Source: Cycas panzhihuaensis
Taxonomy: Eukaryota; Cycadophyta
Assembly: GCA_023213395.1 (NCBI GenBank)
Contig: CM041465.1
Span: 245,899,741 to 245,963,740 of the forward strand
DNA: 64,000 nucleotides
Reading direction: 5' to 3'
Shown: piece after piece, positions 55,193 through 64,000 of the stretch
Position numbering within the stretch: the stretch's first letter is position 1
Layout: the number at the start of each line of letters is the position of its first letter
Position numbers and translations under genes: made by a program
Notes under the pieces: generated by a model
The model's input: the letters and a program-made list of their open reading frames with translations, nothing else
What the model was told of the DNA's origin: nothing
The model's database searches: none

Positions 55193-55990
55193 TTTAAAAT
55201 GGAGAAGTTATCACAAATAATCTTTAACAAGAATAACTTTAGCGAATAAAAGACTACCATGTAGTTACATCTAATGTCAAATCAATTATGGATAATCACC
55301 AAGGATCTAATTGCTACCATCCCCTCAATGAAGAGAAAAGGAATCAATTAGAGGAGAAGAAATTCATGGAAATTAGTTTGTTAAGTCTGTCTTTTATCTG
55401 AGATCAAAGGGCATTGGTTCATGATCTCAAATTACCAAATGAAATTTGGTTGAAGATGCTTAAGACCTATGAATTAAAGAAATTGAATTAATGTCTTACT
55501 TTATTGATGGAGTTATTGACTATTGTCAATGAAGATGAGAATAATATTAGTGCTTACCTTAACAAAGTGATAGATTTGAGAAATAAATTGGAAGTAATTA
55601 AATCAAGATCCATTGATAGGGAGTAATTTTTTGCTCTTGTTATTTAGAAATTACTAGGTCCCTTTACTACATTTTAAACCCTCTATACAAATGATACTTT
55701 TGTATAGCAGATGAAGTTTGAGGAGTTGAAGAACCTAATTTTGGATGAGGATGCCAAGTTGAAGCATCATGGTTTACTTTAAAATTATGAATCGAACCAT
55801 GCCTTCATGATGAAAATATAAAGGTTGAGAGGTAATCGATAAGATAAAGGTTAACAGAAGGTTAATTCTTGAAAAAAATAGGAGCTAAAAAAGAAGAAGA
55901 AGAGGTTCACTGAAACTTATAATTATGCAAGAAGGTAGGCCATAAAGAAGTAAACATAAATTGTTATCATTAAAAGCAGGAAACACATAA
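55193..55990 (+). pseudogene. element H gag remnant
   Basis: QIIFNKNNFSE*KTTM, then MSNQLWIITKDLIATIPS, with frame changes DQRALVHDLKLPNEIWLKML and NEDENNISAYLNKVIDLRNK. The zinc knuckle (about 55910-55980) has lost its Cys residues. It corresponds piece by piece to D's gag but is more decayed. Confidence 0.7.
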
Positions 55991-56044
55991 GAAAAAGGGA
56001 AAGGATATTGAAGTCCATTGTGTAAAGGTCAAATCCTCATTATC

Positions 56045-56400
56045 AAAGGATAGGTGGATTCTTGATTTGAGAGCATAATGGCATATAACTTTCTCGAAGG
56101 AGATGTTTACAACATGTTGTAATGACCCCTATGATTCTCAAATTATTCTCAGTGATACCCATTCTATATCAGTTAAGGGTGTTAGAACTATAAATCTTAT
56201 AGGGAGGATTTTCATTAAGGTGTATAATACACCAAAGATGACTAAAAGTCTCTTGTCAGCTAAGGAGATCTATAAAATAGATTTAAAGATTGAGCTTTAC
56301 AAGCATAAATACCTAATTAAGGATCAAAAGAAGTACTTTTCTATTATTATGACTAAAAAAGTGGATAATGATTTTTGGGTGTTTGAGAAATTTTAGAATC
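56045..56400 (+). pseudogene. element H protease remnant
   Basis: RWILDLRA*WHITFSKEMFT has DLR (56064-56072) in place of DSG; the Asp is kept but the Ser and Gly are lost. The open frame 56103-56396 continues with SISVKGVRTINLIGRIFIKV, NTPKMTKSLLSAKEIYKIDL and DNDFWVFEKF. This matches the protease C-terminal part of D at 38440-38670. Confidence 0.75.
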
Positions 56401-56429
56401 CAAACCATTCATATGCTATTATAGCTAGT

Positions 56430-57300
56430 GTAGTGTAGATGAAAGTAGTAGTTTGTGGCATGAAAGAATAGGGAATTTTAATTATGGTAGTATAGCCTTG
56501 ATAAACAAGTTGAAGATGGTGGAAGGGTTGCCACAGATCTCATGTTCAGATGGCATTTTCAAAGGTTACGTGTATGGAAAGCATCACAGATATCCTTTCA
56601 ATTGGGATAAAGCCTAGAGAGTTAAGGAGAAAATGCATCTTATACACTTAGATATGATGGGTCCACTCCCCATATTTCATTAGGAGGAGCTCGATATAGC
56701 TTGATGTTTATAGATGATTACACTAGGAAAACCTAGGTGTATTTTCAAAGTAAGAAGTCAGAAGTATTTGATCAATTTTAGGAATAGAAAGCTAAAGTCA
56801 AATATCAAAGTGATAAAAGAATAAAAATTTTGAGGAGTGATAATAGAAAGGAATATGTCAATTATGCCTCTAACAAGTTTAGCCTTAATCATAGTATCAG
56901 ATAGGAACTAATAGTCTCATATACCCCACAATAAAATAGTGTCATAGAGTGGAAGAATTATACTTTGATGGAGATGGTTTATTGTATGGTGCATGTATAA
57001 AATTTGCCACAAAAATTTTGGGTAGAAGTTATTAGGACTACTATTCATGTGTTGAACTAGGTACCTACCAAAGCAGTCAATGGCATGATATTAAAAAGAA
57101 AAATGGATCAATTAGAAGCCTTTCATTGATTATTTTAAAGTCCTTGGGTGCATTTCATATGTACACATTCATGACAATAAATAAAAGAAGATGGATAACG
57201 AGAGTTGGAAGTATGTATTTGTGGGGTATTTGAATCAAAACAAGGCCTATCGACTATGGGATCTAGAATTAGAGAAATTTTAAGGTTTATCAAGATGTTC
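56430..57300 (+). pseudogene. element H integrase remnant
   Basis: SSLWHERIGNFNYGSIALIN, KMVEGLPQISCSDGIFKGYV, LIHLDMMGPLP (first Asp), ILRSDNRKEYVNYASNKFSL (second Asp kept), YTPQ*NSVIEWKNYTLMEMV and LPQKFWVEVIRTTIHVLN. Stops and shifts interrupt the frame. The Glu region reads VIEWKN. Confidence 0.82.
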
Positions 57301-57629
57301 AGTTTGATGAGTTGATAATGTATCATATCACAAGTGTTGAATCTAAGAAAGTTCCAGGTATGTTATTATTGTTGAATCATTCTTGGTTAAATAATAAGGA
57401 TTCAAGTGAAGACAATTAAATCAATAGAGATATCATAGGGCAATAGTCACATTAGGAGGTAGTAATGATGCCAGGACCCTTGAGACCCTTATGGGCAAAG
57501 AAGATAATTGAAGCATCCGATGTGACTATAGATCCATTAGATACATAAATAATAAGAAGTTAGTATGCTAATCATATTCTTATGGTAAATACCATATTCT
57601 CTCATGAGTCAGATTCTTTTCTTGAATTA

Positions 57630-57847
57630 GAGAAGAATCCTCAATGGTGAGTTATAATAGAGGAGGAGTATATTTTAAAGAATAACACTTGGGATTTAGT
57701 TCTATTACCTTCATGGAAAAACTTTATTAGATGTAAGTGGGTCTATAAAATAAATATTAAAGCTAATAATAAAGTGGAAAAGTTTAAGGCCAGACTTATC
57801 ACCTAAGGTTTGAAATAGAAAGAAGGGATAGATTATGATGAGACTTT
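57630..57847 (+). pseudogene. element H reverse transcriptase, first part
   Basis: RVIIEEEYILKNNTWDLVLL, NFIRCKWVYKINIKANNKVE and KARLIT*GLK*KEGIDYDET, then the Phe codon where element G is inserted. The same frame resumes after the target duplication at 63826. Confidence 0.85.
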
Positions 57848-58219
57848 TAAAGGAAAATATAATGATGGAGATAGAGTAAAGCATAATCACATAGTAAAAA
57901 ACATTGTTGTATAAACATATAAACCTTTTTATTCAACCCATGATAAGTGAGTACACAGCAAATCTCTAAATGTAGGCAATGTCTAAAAACACTAGGGTTG
58001 CACACCCCTTCCAATGTATAATTTGGAGGAGGAGGGAAATTCCTCAACCCCTAGAATTCAAACAATAATAAAATATTACATAACTTAACTCAAATTAACT
58101 TTAACCTTACCTTACACTTACCTTCACATATGAGAATCCACATGTGTAAATTGGTGGGAGTGGGGTGTGCACTCCTATGTGAAAAGTGGAAGTGGGGTGA
58201 TGATCATTAACCCCTAACA
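57848..58219 (-). repeat. element G 3' LTR
   Basis: 372 bp, matching the right copy (aataatgatggagatagagt region, tattacataacttaactcaa). It holds an extra 26-27 bp flanked by repeats of gtggggtg near 58157-58200, not present in the right copy. Confidence 0.9.
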
Positions 58220-58231
58220 TTCTTCTCCTTA
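58220..58231 (-). other. element G polypurine tract
   Basis: The minus strand reads TAAGGAGAAGAA directly before the LTR start TGTTAGGGG. Confidence 0.85.
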
Positions 58232-58249
58232 ATGGTCATCATAAATAAC

Positions 58250-58938
58250 TTTGTCTTCTCTTTAAACTTGTGAAATTTGAACTTGAAGAAAACTTTAAAA
58301 TTTTATTTTTTAGCTTGATCACTACTAACTCACCTCATCCTTTTAGCAATATATGTCTCTTTACCATTGAGTGATTCCAAAAATCTCCAAGTAAATGTAG
58401 CTTGATTCAAATGTGGATGTGTGGCTGCAACTTTAACTTTATCTCCTGGAACTTTAACTTTGTCTCCTGAAATTTTTGTGTTATGAGTGACTGTTATATC
58501 ATAAGATTTCTCCCCTTTAAATGGAGGATCGACTTCTTATGCAATAAGATGATCGTGCATTTGACTTGGAATTTCCTTGGTCTTTTTATCATAATCCACC
58601 TGCTATGGCACCGGTCTCATATGCTTAATAACATCAATGTTAAATTTATTTACTTTGAAGGTTTCTCCCCCATAAATAGAAATTGAGGTGTCCCATATAG
58701 ATTTGGAAGTTGTCATTTCACACACTTTAGAGAAAACATTATCATCTATAGTACAAAATAGTAAAGCTAAGACTTCATTATCTTTTTTAATATTTTCTTT
58801 AATACTAAGATCATATTCATTTTGTAGGTAACTCCAAAGATTATTTATAATAAAATATTTTTGCATTGTTTTATGCCATTGTAAAAATTTATGGCCATCA
58901 AATATAGAAAATTATATTTTATTTAGATTGATTGCCAT
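58250..58938 (-). pseudogene. element G gag-like remnant
   Basis: From ATG at 58938 on the minus strand: MAINLNKI* then IFDGHKFLQWHKTMQKYFII, NNLWSYLQNEYDLSI, NEVLALLFCTIDDNVFSKVC and SKSIWDTSISIYGG. This is the N-terminal FDGxNYxxW...LW...IW pattern of copia gag (DUF4219/UBN2). Further left a Lys-rich part (VKVAATHPHLNQATFTWRFL, ESLNGKETYIAKRM) runs to the purine tract. The gag lies beside the 3' LTR instead of the 5' LTR, implying that pol is deleted and the leader is enlarged. The main open piece is 58866-58603. Confidence 0.65.
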
Positions 58939-58939
58939 T

Positions 58940-60930
58940 TATATTAAAAAATGTAGTACATAAAAAAATATACTTTTACAAGTGAACTTTTTTGTACTTA
59001 TCAACAAAATATATGCCTTTAGAAGGAATCAAAGAACTCAATAAATCAATAAACTTATATAATTTCAAATATACTTTTTGAAAGAACTATGTAAATAATC
59101 ACAATGCCTTTGAAAAATGAAAGATGCCTTTAGAAAATAAATCAACTAGATCCAACTTTTATAAGTGCAAGAAGTAAGTGAACTTTTCAACAATGATGAA
59201 TAGAAAAAATGATTTCAATAAGTGTATGCCTTTAGAATAAACTTTGAAGTATGATGAATATAAGAGCAAATTTTGAATGTAATGAAGATCCTTTAAAACT
59301 ATGTAGATCTGAAATAAAACTTTGATGATGAAAAATAAAGAATTCTTACGCTTATGATTTTTCAAATGAATAAATATAAACTTGAGCAATAAAATAAATT
59401 TTATTTTGATGAAGATATATAATATTAAAAATTCTAAAATATATATGTATATTTCACTTTGAAAGATAAAGAATATGAAGAATAAGCTTAAAGAAAAATG
59501 AATTGTACCCATTTTATGTTGTATGAATACTTGGCTTATCACTTTCTTTAGATGTATATGAGCAATTTTTGCTACAAATCAGCTTTATAAATGGCTATAT
59601 GAAAGTTAAATGAGAGCCTCAAACATGTATCATAAGTGATCAATAAGAAATGAAATAAAGTACTCCTTAAGAAAGGGTTTATAAGACAAGCCTGATCAGA
59701 TATCTTGAATGCTCAAATTGAGCAACTTCAAAGTTGTACTAAACAATGTCAAAATAAAGTGAAATTATACCAATTTGAAGATTAATGAAATATCTAGTCA
59801 ACAAAATTGACCGTTTTAAAAATGGGTTTTTGCAAGTTAAGATTTTAATATACCAAGAACGTAGTCCTTCTTTTGAGGCTTAACAGGAGCCTAGGTTCAA
59901 AATATTATGAAATGCTAGTAAAAATCTTATAGAACAATGTAAACTAATCAAAAATAGTTTAAAGAGTTGCTTAATATATTTTTAGTTGAAAACTTTAAGA
60001 AATAATATATAGAAATATGTAATAATGACAAATTAGAAGTTATTATGTATCTTAACTTTGATGGCTTAGAGCACTTACAAAATAGACCTAAAATGAAATA
60101 AAAATAAGTTAAAATTATAGATCTCTAAAAAATATTTTACTAAAATTAGACGGCACTCAATTTGGAGCTATGAAGCTTAAGATATTAAAAAAATTGTTAA
60201 AAGTGTCCTTCGAAGGTTAATAAAAGAGGTAACATAAATAATGTCAATTATGACCTGTTCAAACCTGCAAGATAATGAGTCATATCAAGAAAAAAATACC
60301 TTCAAGCAGTAGTGCTTTGAATTAGGATTCTAACAAATTTTATGGTTTGAAAATCTGATTTCCAGTTGAGCAGATATAACTGAAAATGTAAGTAGTACTT
60401 TTTATGTAAATATGTTTAAAAACACTAAAGTGTCACTTTCACAGATTAAAATAATGATTAAAACAAATCCTAAAAAATAAAATGAGTAGATAGTGATAAA
60501 GTTCACTGAAAATAGATTGTTGTAGAGTAGATTCAGGTAAAAAACAATCTTTTGGTGATAAAATATAACTTAATAAAAAAGATATTTTATGAAAATAATT
60601 TAAAAGGCTTTAAAAAATAAATGATTAACTTTAAACTGATTGAAAATAGGTCAAATCAGCTCCAAATATGGTGAATGACCAGTTGAAATTATACCTTAGA
60701 AAATCTTAGATGCAACGGGATATGTTTCGTTAGAAACTAATAACCTAGTCAAGAGATATAGTAAAAATTAGCCGTGTACCCTATGTTTTCATGAAAAATT
60801 AAAAAATAAAAAATAAAAGGAAAATGTTATAAAGTTTATGTTGGCCCCTTTTTCTGCTGGTAGATGGTCATGTGGGATAGTGTGGGATCAGGAGCTAAGG
60901 TCTAAGGGGGAGATAACTTTTAAAACATAG
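58940..60930. other. element G internal region, no gene recognised
   Basis: A-rich DNA (on the plus strand) without a recognised motif. The open frame 59542-59159 (minus) is a Phe/Leu/Ile-rich product of AT bias. Confidence 0.5.
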
Positions 60931-61239
60931 ATTTGAAACTTTATATAATATAATTAAAATTTTTTAAAACTTTATAAAAAATAAAAGAAAAAAATGCCGT
61001 CGTCAAACTGCCACCATGTTGTGACACCACCGCCATGCTGTCGAACTTGTGTGCACCTATGCAATGATACAAAGATGAACTATTGGATTTGAGGATGAGG
61101 CTACTCAGCATTGTGTAATTTTTTATACAAATCTGTTCCAACTTCTTGCAACATACAGAGAAAGAATTTAAGCTTGGGCTACAAATGATTTCTTCTAGAA
61201 AAGGATTACTCCAAGAAACCATCTGCACACTATTTATGC

Positions 61240-61500
61240 TTGACTTTCTATGGTTTCAGGGAGTTTAAAGTAATTCTAAGGAGAATTTTTTCAAAAGTTC
61301 TTAGCCCCTTTAGGGTTTTACCGCTGTCGTACTATCATGTAGCTGAAACCCTGTTGTTGTCAATGCTGTTGGGGTTAATATCCTCTTGGTTATCTGCGAC
61401 TAGTGAATATATTAAATCAAAGAGAGAGTTTGTGTTTAAAGAAGACAGCTATAGGGGGGAAAGACCAGATGCAAGACCTTACAGTAGAATTAGTTTATGA
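61240..61500 (+). other. 86-codon open frame of unknown function inside G
   Basis: The frame has a hydrophobic stretch AETLLLSMLLGLISSWLSA, then a basic and acidic tail (KSKREFVFKEDSYRGERPDA). It begins with a non-canonical start and lies 0.2 kb before the Ca2+-ATPase fragment on the same strand, in DNA less AT-rich than its surroundings. It may be part of the same captured host segment. I do not recognise the family. Confidence 0.25.
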
Positions 61501-61715
61501 TGTTTTCTTAACATACGGGCATGTTTGAGTCTCTAAATAATACCATCACTCTCTTTTCTATAGGTGGAGCTCTATTCAATAAGGTGTAAATCGTGTGGTT
61601 TCTACAGTTTAATCACCACAAAAAAATAGTTTGATTGTTATTGAAAATATGGCTGTAAATGCTTGAAATTTTGTACTGGTCGCGAGGTTCCAACATCCTG
61701 CAAACAAGCAATAGC

Positions 61716-62046
61716 CCAAGAGTCAGGAGCAGCCTCAGAAATTATCTTGAATATGTGTGATAAGGTTCTAGATTCAATTGGCTAGTCTATTCCACTAGAT
61801 GAAGTATTAAGCAGTCATCTAGTGAATGTCATGGAGCATTTTGCCAGTGAAACTTTTTGCACACTGTGCCTTGCTTATATTGACTTAGAAGATAAATTTA
61901 TTCCTAAGAATCAAATATAGGGAAAGGTTACACTTGTATAGCTATTGAGGGCATCAAGGATCTAATTCATCCTAGTGTCAAAGATGCTGTTGAAACATGC
62001 AAATCTATTGGAATAACTGTTTGAATAGTTACCAGAGAAATAATGC
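61716..62046 (+). pseudogene. captured fragment of an autoinhibited Ca2+-ATPase (ACA-like P-type ATPase)
   Basis: Reads GAASEIILNMCDKVLDSIG*, SIPLDEVLSSHLVNVMEHFA, SETFCTLCLAYIDLEDKF, then after a one-base shift near 61920 GYTCIAIEGIKDLIHPSVKD, AVETCKSIGITV* and IVTRE. These match the nucleotide-binding domain of plant P2B Ca2+-ATPases: KGASEI, FA-EALRTLCLAY-D, KDPVRPGV and GI-VRMVTGDN. Such pumps export Ca2+ across the plasma membrane or ER. The phosphorylation loop DKTGT, the membrane helices and the C-terminal half are absent. Two stops, a frameshift and loss of VTGDN (reads VTRE) make it a pseudogene. It is on the plus strand, antisense to G. The family call is by eye but rests on several ordered motifs. 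Confidence 0.8.
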
Positions 62047-62950
62047 AAATGTACTAGAGCAAATGTACTAATAGCATTATTTTTTTTTTCTCTCTTATAC
62101 CAAATAGAGAAAATGTACTGAGATTATATATGGCTTTAACTTATCAGTTCTATTTGCCCAACCCAATTAGATTGGGTAGTATGAGCACCAATTTCAACGG
62201 AAGATATCCTATTCGCATAAGTACACCAATGAGGATCTGTAGTTAGAAGCTATTAAAGGCTGTAATGATGGCCAAGAGGGAGTATTTGCCCAACTAAAGG
62301 AATCAATAAGATAGATTCTTTTATGACACAGTAATGAAATATATAATAGCTTTATTTTTCTTCTGAATGTAAACCATGCAACAGGCTATAAAGGAGAGAT
62401 CTGGCTCATCAGATCTCACCACCACACAGGCTCTCATGGCCTATATTCAAAATGGAGTAAATGTAAAATATAACGGGGAAATATTTAAAATATACATATT
62501 TATATAAAATATAAAAGACCTAGATCTCCCTCTAGAGGAGTATTGTGTTTTGGCTATAATTTTTTTCTTTAAATTTAAATGATTGGTCTGTACCTTATGA
62601 ATATGAAAGAGTATCCCAATATGGAGAATGAAGGCAAGAACCAGATCTTTTAGATATATCGATGAAAATATATTAAATAAATAAAAACTATATATATTTA
62701 TATTTGAAATCTTTCAAGTATACTAGAGCAAATATATCAAAGAACCAAGAAATATATATGTTTAAATTTGAATATAAAAATAAGAAGAACTTGGTAATGT
62801 AGCTGTAACAGGTTTGAAGAAGAATGACTTTAGAGCGTAAGAACTTCTTCCAAAATGGTCAAAACTTCGAACGGATTTCTCCAGTAGATAGATTGGCTAT
62901 AGTATAACTTTTCCAAGAAGCTTGTTAGCATAAATATAAACCTAATATTA
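62047..62950. other. element G internal region, no gene recognised
   Basis: AT-rich DNA right of the ATPase fragment. It is possibly a remnant of the captured gene's intron, but no coding similarity could be followed past 62046. Confidence 0.4.
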
Positions 62951-62954
62951 CACA

Positions 62955-63118
62955 GATCTGAGAAAAAATATTGAATAAATGGACCAAATATACAAAAAAC
63001 GGTCAAATATTTAACAAAATATGTAGATCTAGAGAAAATATTGCATAGATCTAGAGAAAATATTAAGTAAATAGATAAAATACACTAGAAATGGTCAAAT
63101 ATATAACAAAATATATAG
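62955..63118. repeat. imperfect tandem duplication, about 71-bp units with a partial middle copy
   Basis: The units at about 62955-63025 and 63048-63118 both begin GATCT, then gagaaaatatt, and contain ggtcaaatat.taacaaaatat. Between them is a partial copy (63026-63047) that includes only the start of the unit. Confidence 0.7.
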
Positions 63119-63425
63119 ATCTTATTGATAAAACTTTGTAGAGTGATAAAACTTTGAATATTTGTTGATTACAGCTATGATCCTGCAAAGATCTAAAAAA
63201 AATTTATTATTTCACAAGTATAAATCAAGAATAATTAGATTTTGATGAAAATAATACAAGAAACTATTGAAAAACTTTGTAGAAGATAAATATAACCAAT
63301 ATTTGGCTTACTGTGAGTAGATCTGCTACAGATGCTAATGGATCTTCTTTCTCCTCAAAAAAACTTTAACAGGCCAACAACCTGAGTAACAGACTAGCAA
63401 TCTAAGCAACAGGGCATCAATCTTT

Positions 63426-63438
63426 GGCTCTAATACCA
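63426..63438 (-). other. element G primer-binding site
   Basis: The minus strand reads TGGTATTAGAGCC, tRNA-iMet type. A 32-bp segment separates it from the LTR end set by the target duplication. That segment starts tgaaggag, a near repeat of the LTR end tgaaggaac. Confidence 0.82.
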
Positions 63439-63470
63439 AATGAAGGAGTTGAAGAAGCTTAGATAACAAA

Positions 63471-63825
63471 TGAAGGAACATATAATGATGGAGATAGAGT
63501 AGAGCATAATCACATAGTCGAAAACATTGTTGTATAAACACATAAACCATTTTATTCAATCCATGATGAGTGAGTACATAACAAATCTCTAAATATAGGT
63601 GGTGTCTAAAAACACCAGGGTTACACACCCCTCCAAATATATAATTTATGGGAGGAGGGAAACACCTCAACCCCTAGAATTTAAATAATAATAAAATATT
63701 ACATAACTTAACTCAAATCAACTTAACTTAAAATAACTTTAACCTTACCTTACATTTACCTTCATATGTGAGCATCTACATGTGTAAATTGGTAGGAGTG
63801 GGGTGATGATCATTAACCCCCAACA
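63471..63825 (-). repeat. element G 5' LTR
   Basis: 355 bp, paired with 57848-58219, ending caaca before the duplication acttt. The inner end could alternatively be placed at 63441, where tgaagga also occurs next to the primer site. Confidence 0.87.
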
Positions 63826-64000
63826 ACTTTTACACCAGTCTTAAAGATGACTATAGTCAAATCGATCCCTTCAGTTGTAGCTAAATTTGAATGAGAGATA
63901 TATCATATAGATGTAAAGTCTGCATTCCTTAATGGTGAACTAAAGGAGGAGATTTATATGGTACAACCTCCTAGTTTTATTGAGGAAGGATGTGAACAAT
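63826..64000 (+). pseudogene. element H reverse transcriptase, second part (runs off window)
   Basis: The frame resumes as TFTPVLKMTIVKSIPSVVAK, then [19 protein letters not shown] and [24 protein letters not shown] is the first catalytic motif of copia RT. A TGA replaces a Trp or Arg codon. It joins with 57842 across element G. Confidence 0.88.

Larger units (their letters stand above)
57848..63825 (-). mobile_element. element G: pol-less LTR element carrying a host-gene fragment
   Basis: LTRs at 57848-58219 and 63471-63825, a perfect target duplication acttt (57843-57847 and 63826-63830) inside H's RT, a minus-strand primer site and a minus-strand purine tract define a 6.0-kb element. No protease, integrase or RT was recognised. 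Instead it has a gag piece near the 3' LTR, about 4.5 kb of leader-side DNA, and a Ca2+-ATPase fragment on the opposite strand. It is therefore non-autonomous with probable gene capture. The exact duplication suggests one of the younger insertions here. Confidence 0.88.
53311..64000 (+). mobile_element. element H: copia retrotransposon, interrupted by G and running off the window
   Basis: LTR-like DNA, primer site, leader, gag, protease, integrase and the first part of RT are on the plus strand. RT is split at 57842 by element G and resumes at 63826. The motifs are colinear with C and D, so H is a third member of that lineage. RNase H and the 3' LTR lie beyond 64000. Confidence 0.85.

Noticed and set aside
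59159-59542. 127-codon minus-strand open frame rich in Phe, Ile and Leu
   Set aside because: Composition follows AT bias. There is no motif, and the hydrophobicity is not patterned into a recognisable membrane protein family.
63335-63670. 111-codon minus-strand open frame (and the similar 57847-58047)
   Set aside because: Both lie within the paired LTRs of element G and its edge. Copies of an LTR naturally repeat the same frame, and no gag-like or other signature is present.

Overview
The window is plant nuclear DNA built almost entirely of decayed LTR retrotransposons inserted into one another. No intact host gene, tRNA, rRNA, CRISPR array or bacterial signal was seen. A plant origin follows from Ty1/copia elements primed by initiator-tRNA-Met-type binding sites (TGGTATTAGAGC and variants), Ty3/gypsy elements of the chromodomain and Tat-like kinds, a plant-mobile-domain-like reading frame, and a fragment of a plant-type autoinhibited Ca2+-ATPase. 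The species cannot be named from sequence alone. The dense nesting and heavy C-to-T decay suggest a large, heavily methylated genome that removes repeats slowly.

Left block (1-35517). Unidentified flanking DNA (1-1519) is followed by element A (1525-31961, + strand), a copia-type element without coding capacity, bounded by a perfect 5-bp duplication gaact. Its 5' LTR is split by element B (1703-22487, - strand), a 20.8-kb Tat-like Ty3/gypsy element with multi-kilobase LTRs. B carries gag, protease, reverse transcriptase, RNase H and integrase remnants. Between pol and its 3' LTR it has an antisense reading frame resembling the plant mobile domain plus a coiled coil. One LTR of B holds a 2.3-kb TA-rich microsatellite that is only about 80 bp in the other LTR. 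A's internal region is further interrupted by element C (22838-28981, - strand), a full-length copia. Past A lie an unknown decayed reading frame (32378-33065), a poly(A)/(AT)n tract, and the pol end of a chromodomain gypsy element (I, - strand).

Middle block (35518-51978). Element E (- strand) is a non-coding LTR element. Its 3' LTR was hit by copia element D (35548-41854, + strand, duplication catac). Its internal region was hit by copia element F (43821-51479, + strand), the best preserved element. D's primer-binding site was later broken by a 197-bp SINE-like insertion flanked by a 10-bp duplication.

Right block (51979-64000). A probable solo or partial copia LTR (J) and the 3' end of a minus-strand copia (K) precede copia element H (+ strand, running off the window). 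H's reverse transcriptase gene is split by element G (57848-63825, - strand, perfect duplication acttt). G lacks pol but contains a gag fragment and a captured Ca2+-ATPase fragment.

C, D and H belong to one copia lineage, judged by colinear gag, protease, integrase and RT reading. F is a different copia lineage. In-frame stops are overwhelmingly single C-to-T or G-to-A changes from Gln, Trp or Arg codons. Coordinates of LTR ends were read by eye from paired copies, primer-binding sites, polypurine tracts and target duplications. Coordinates of coding remnants are approximate.
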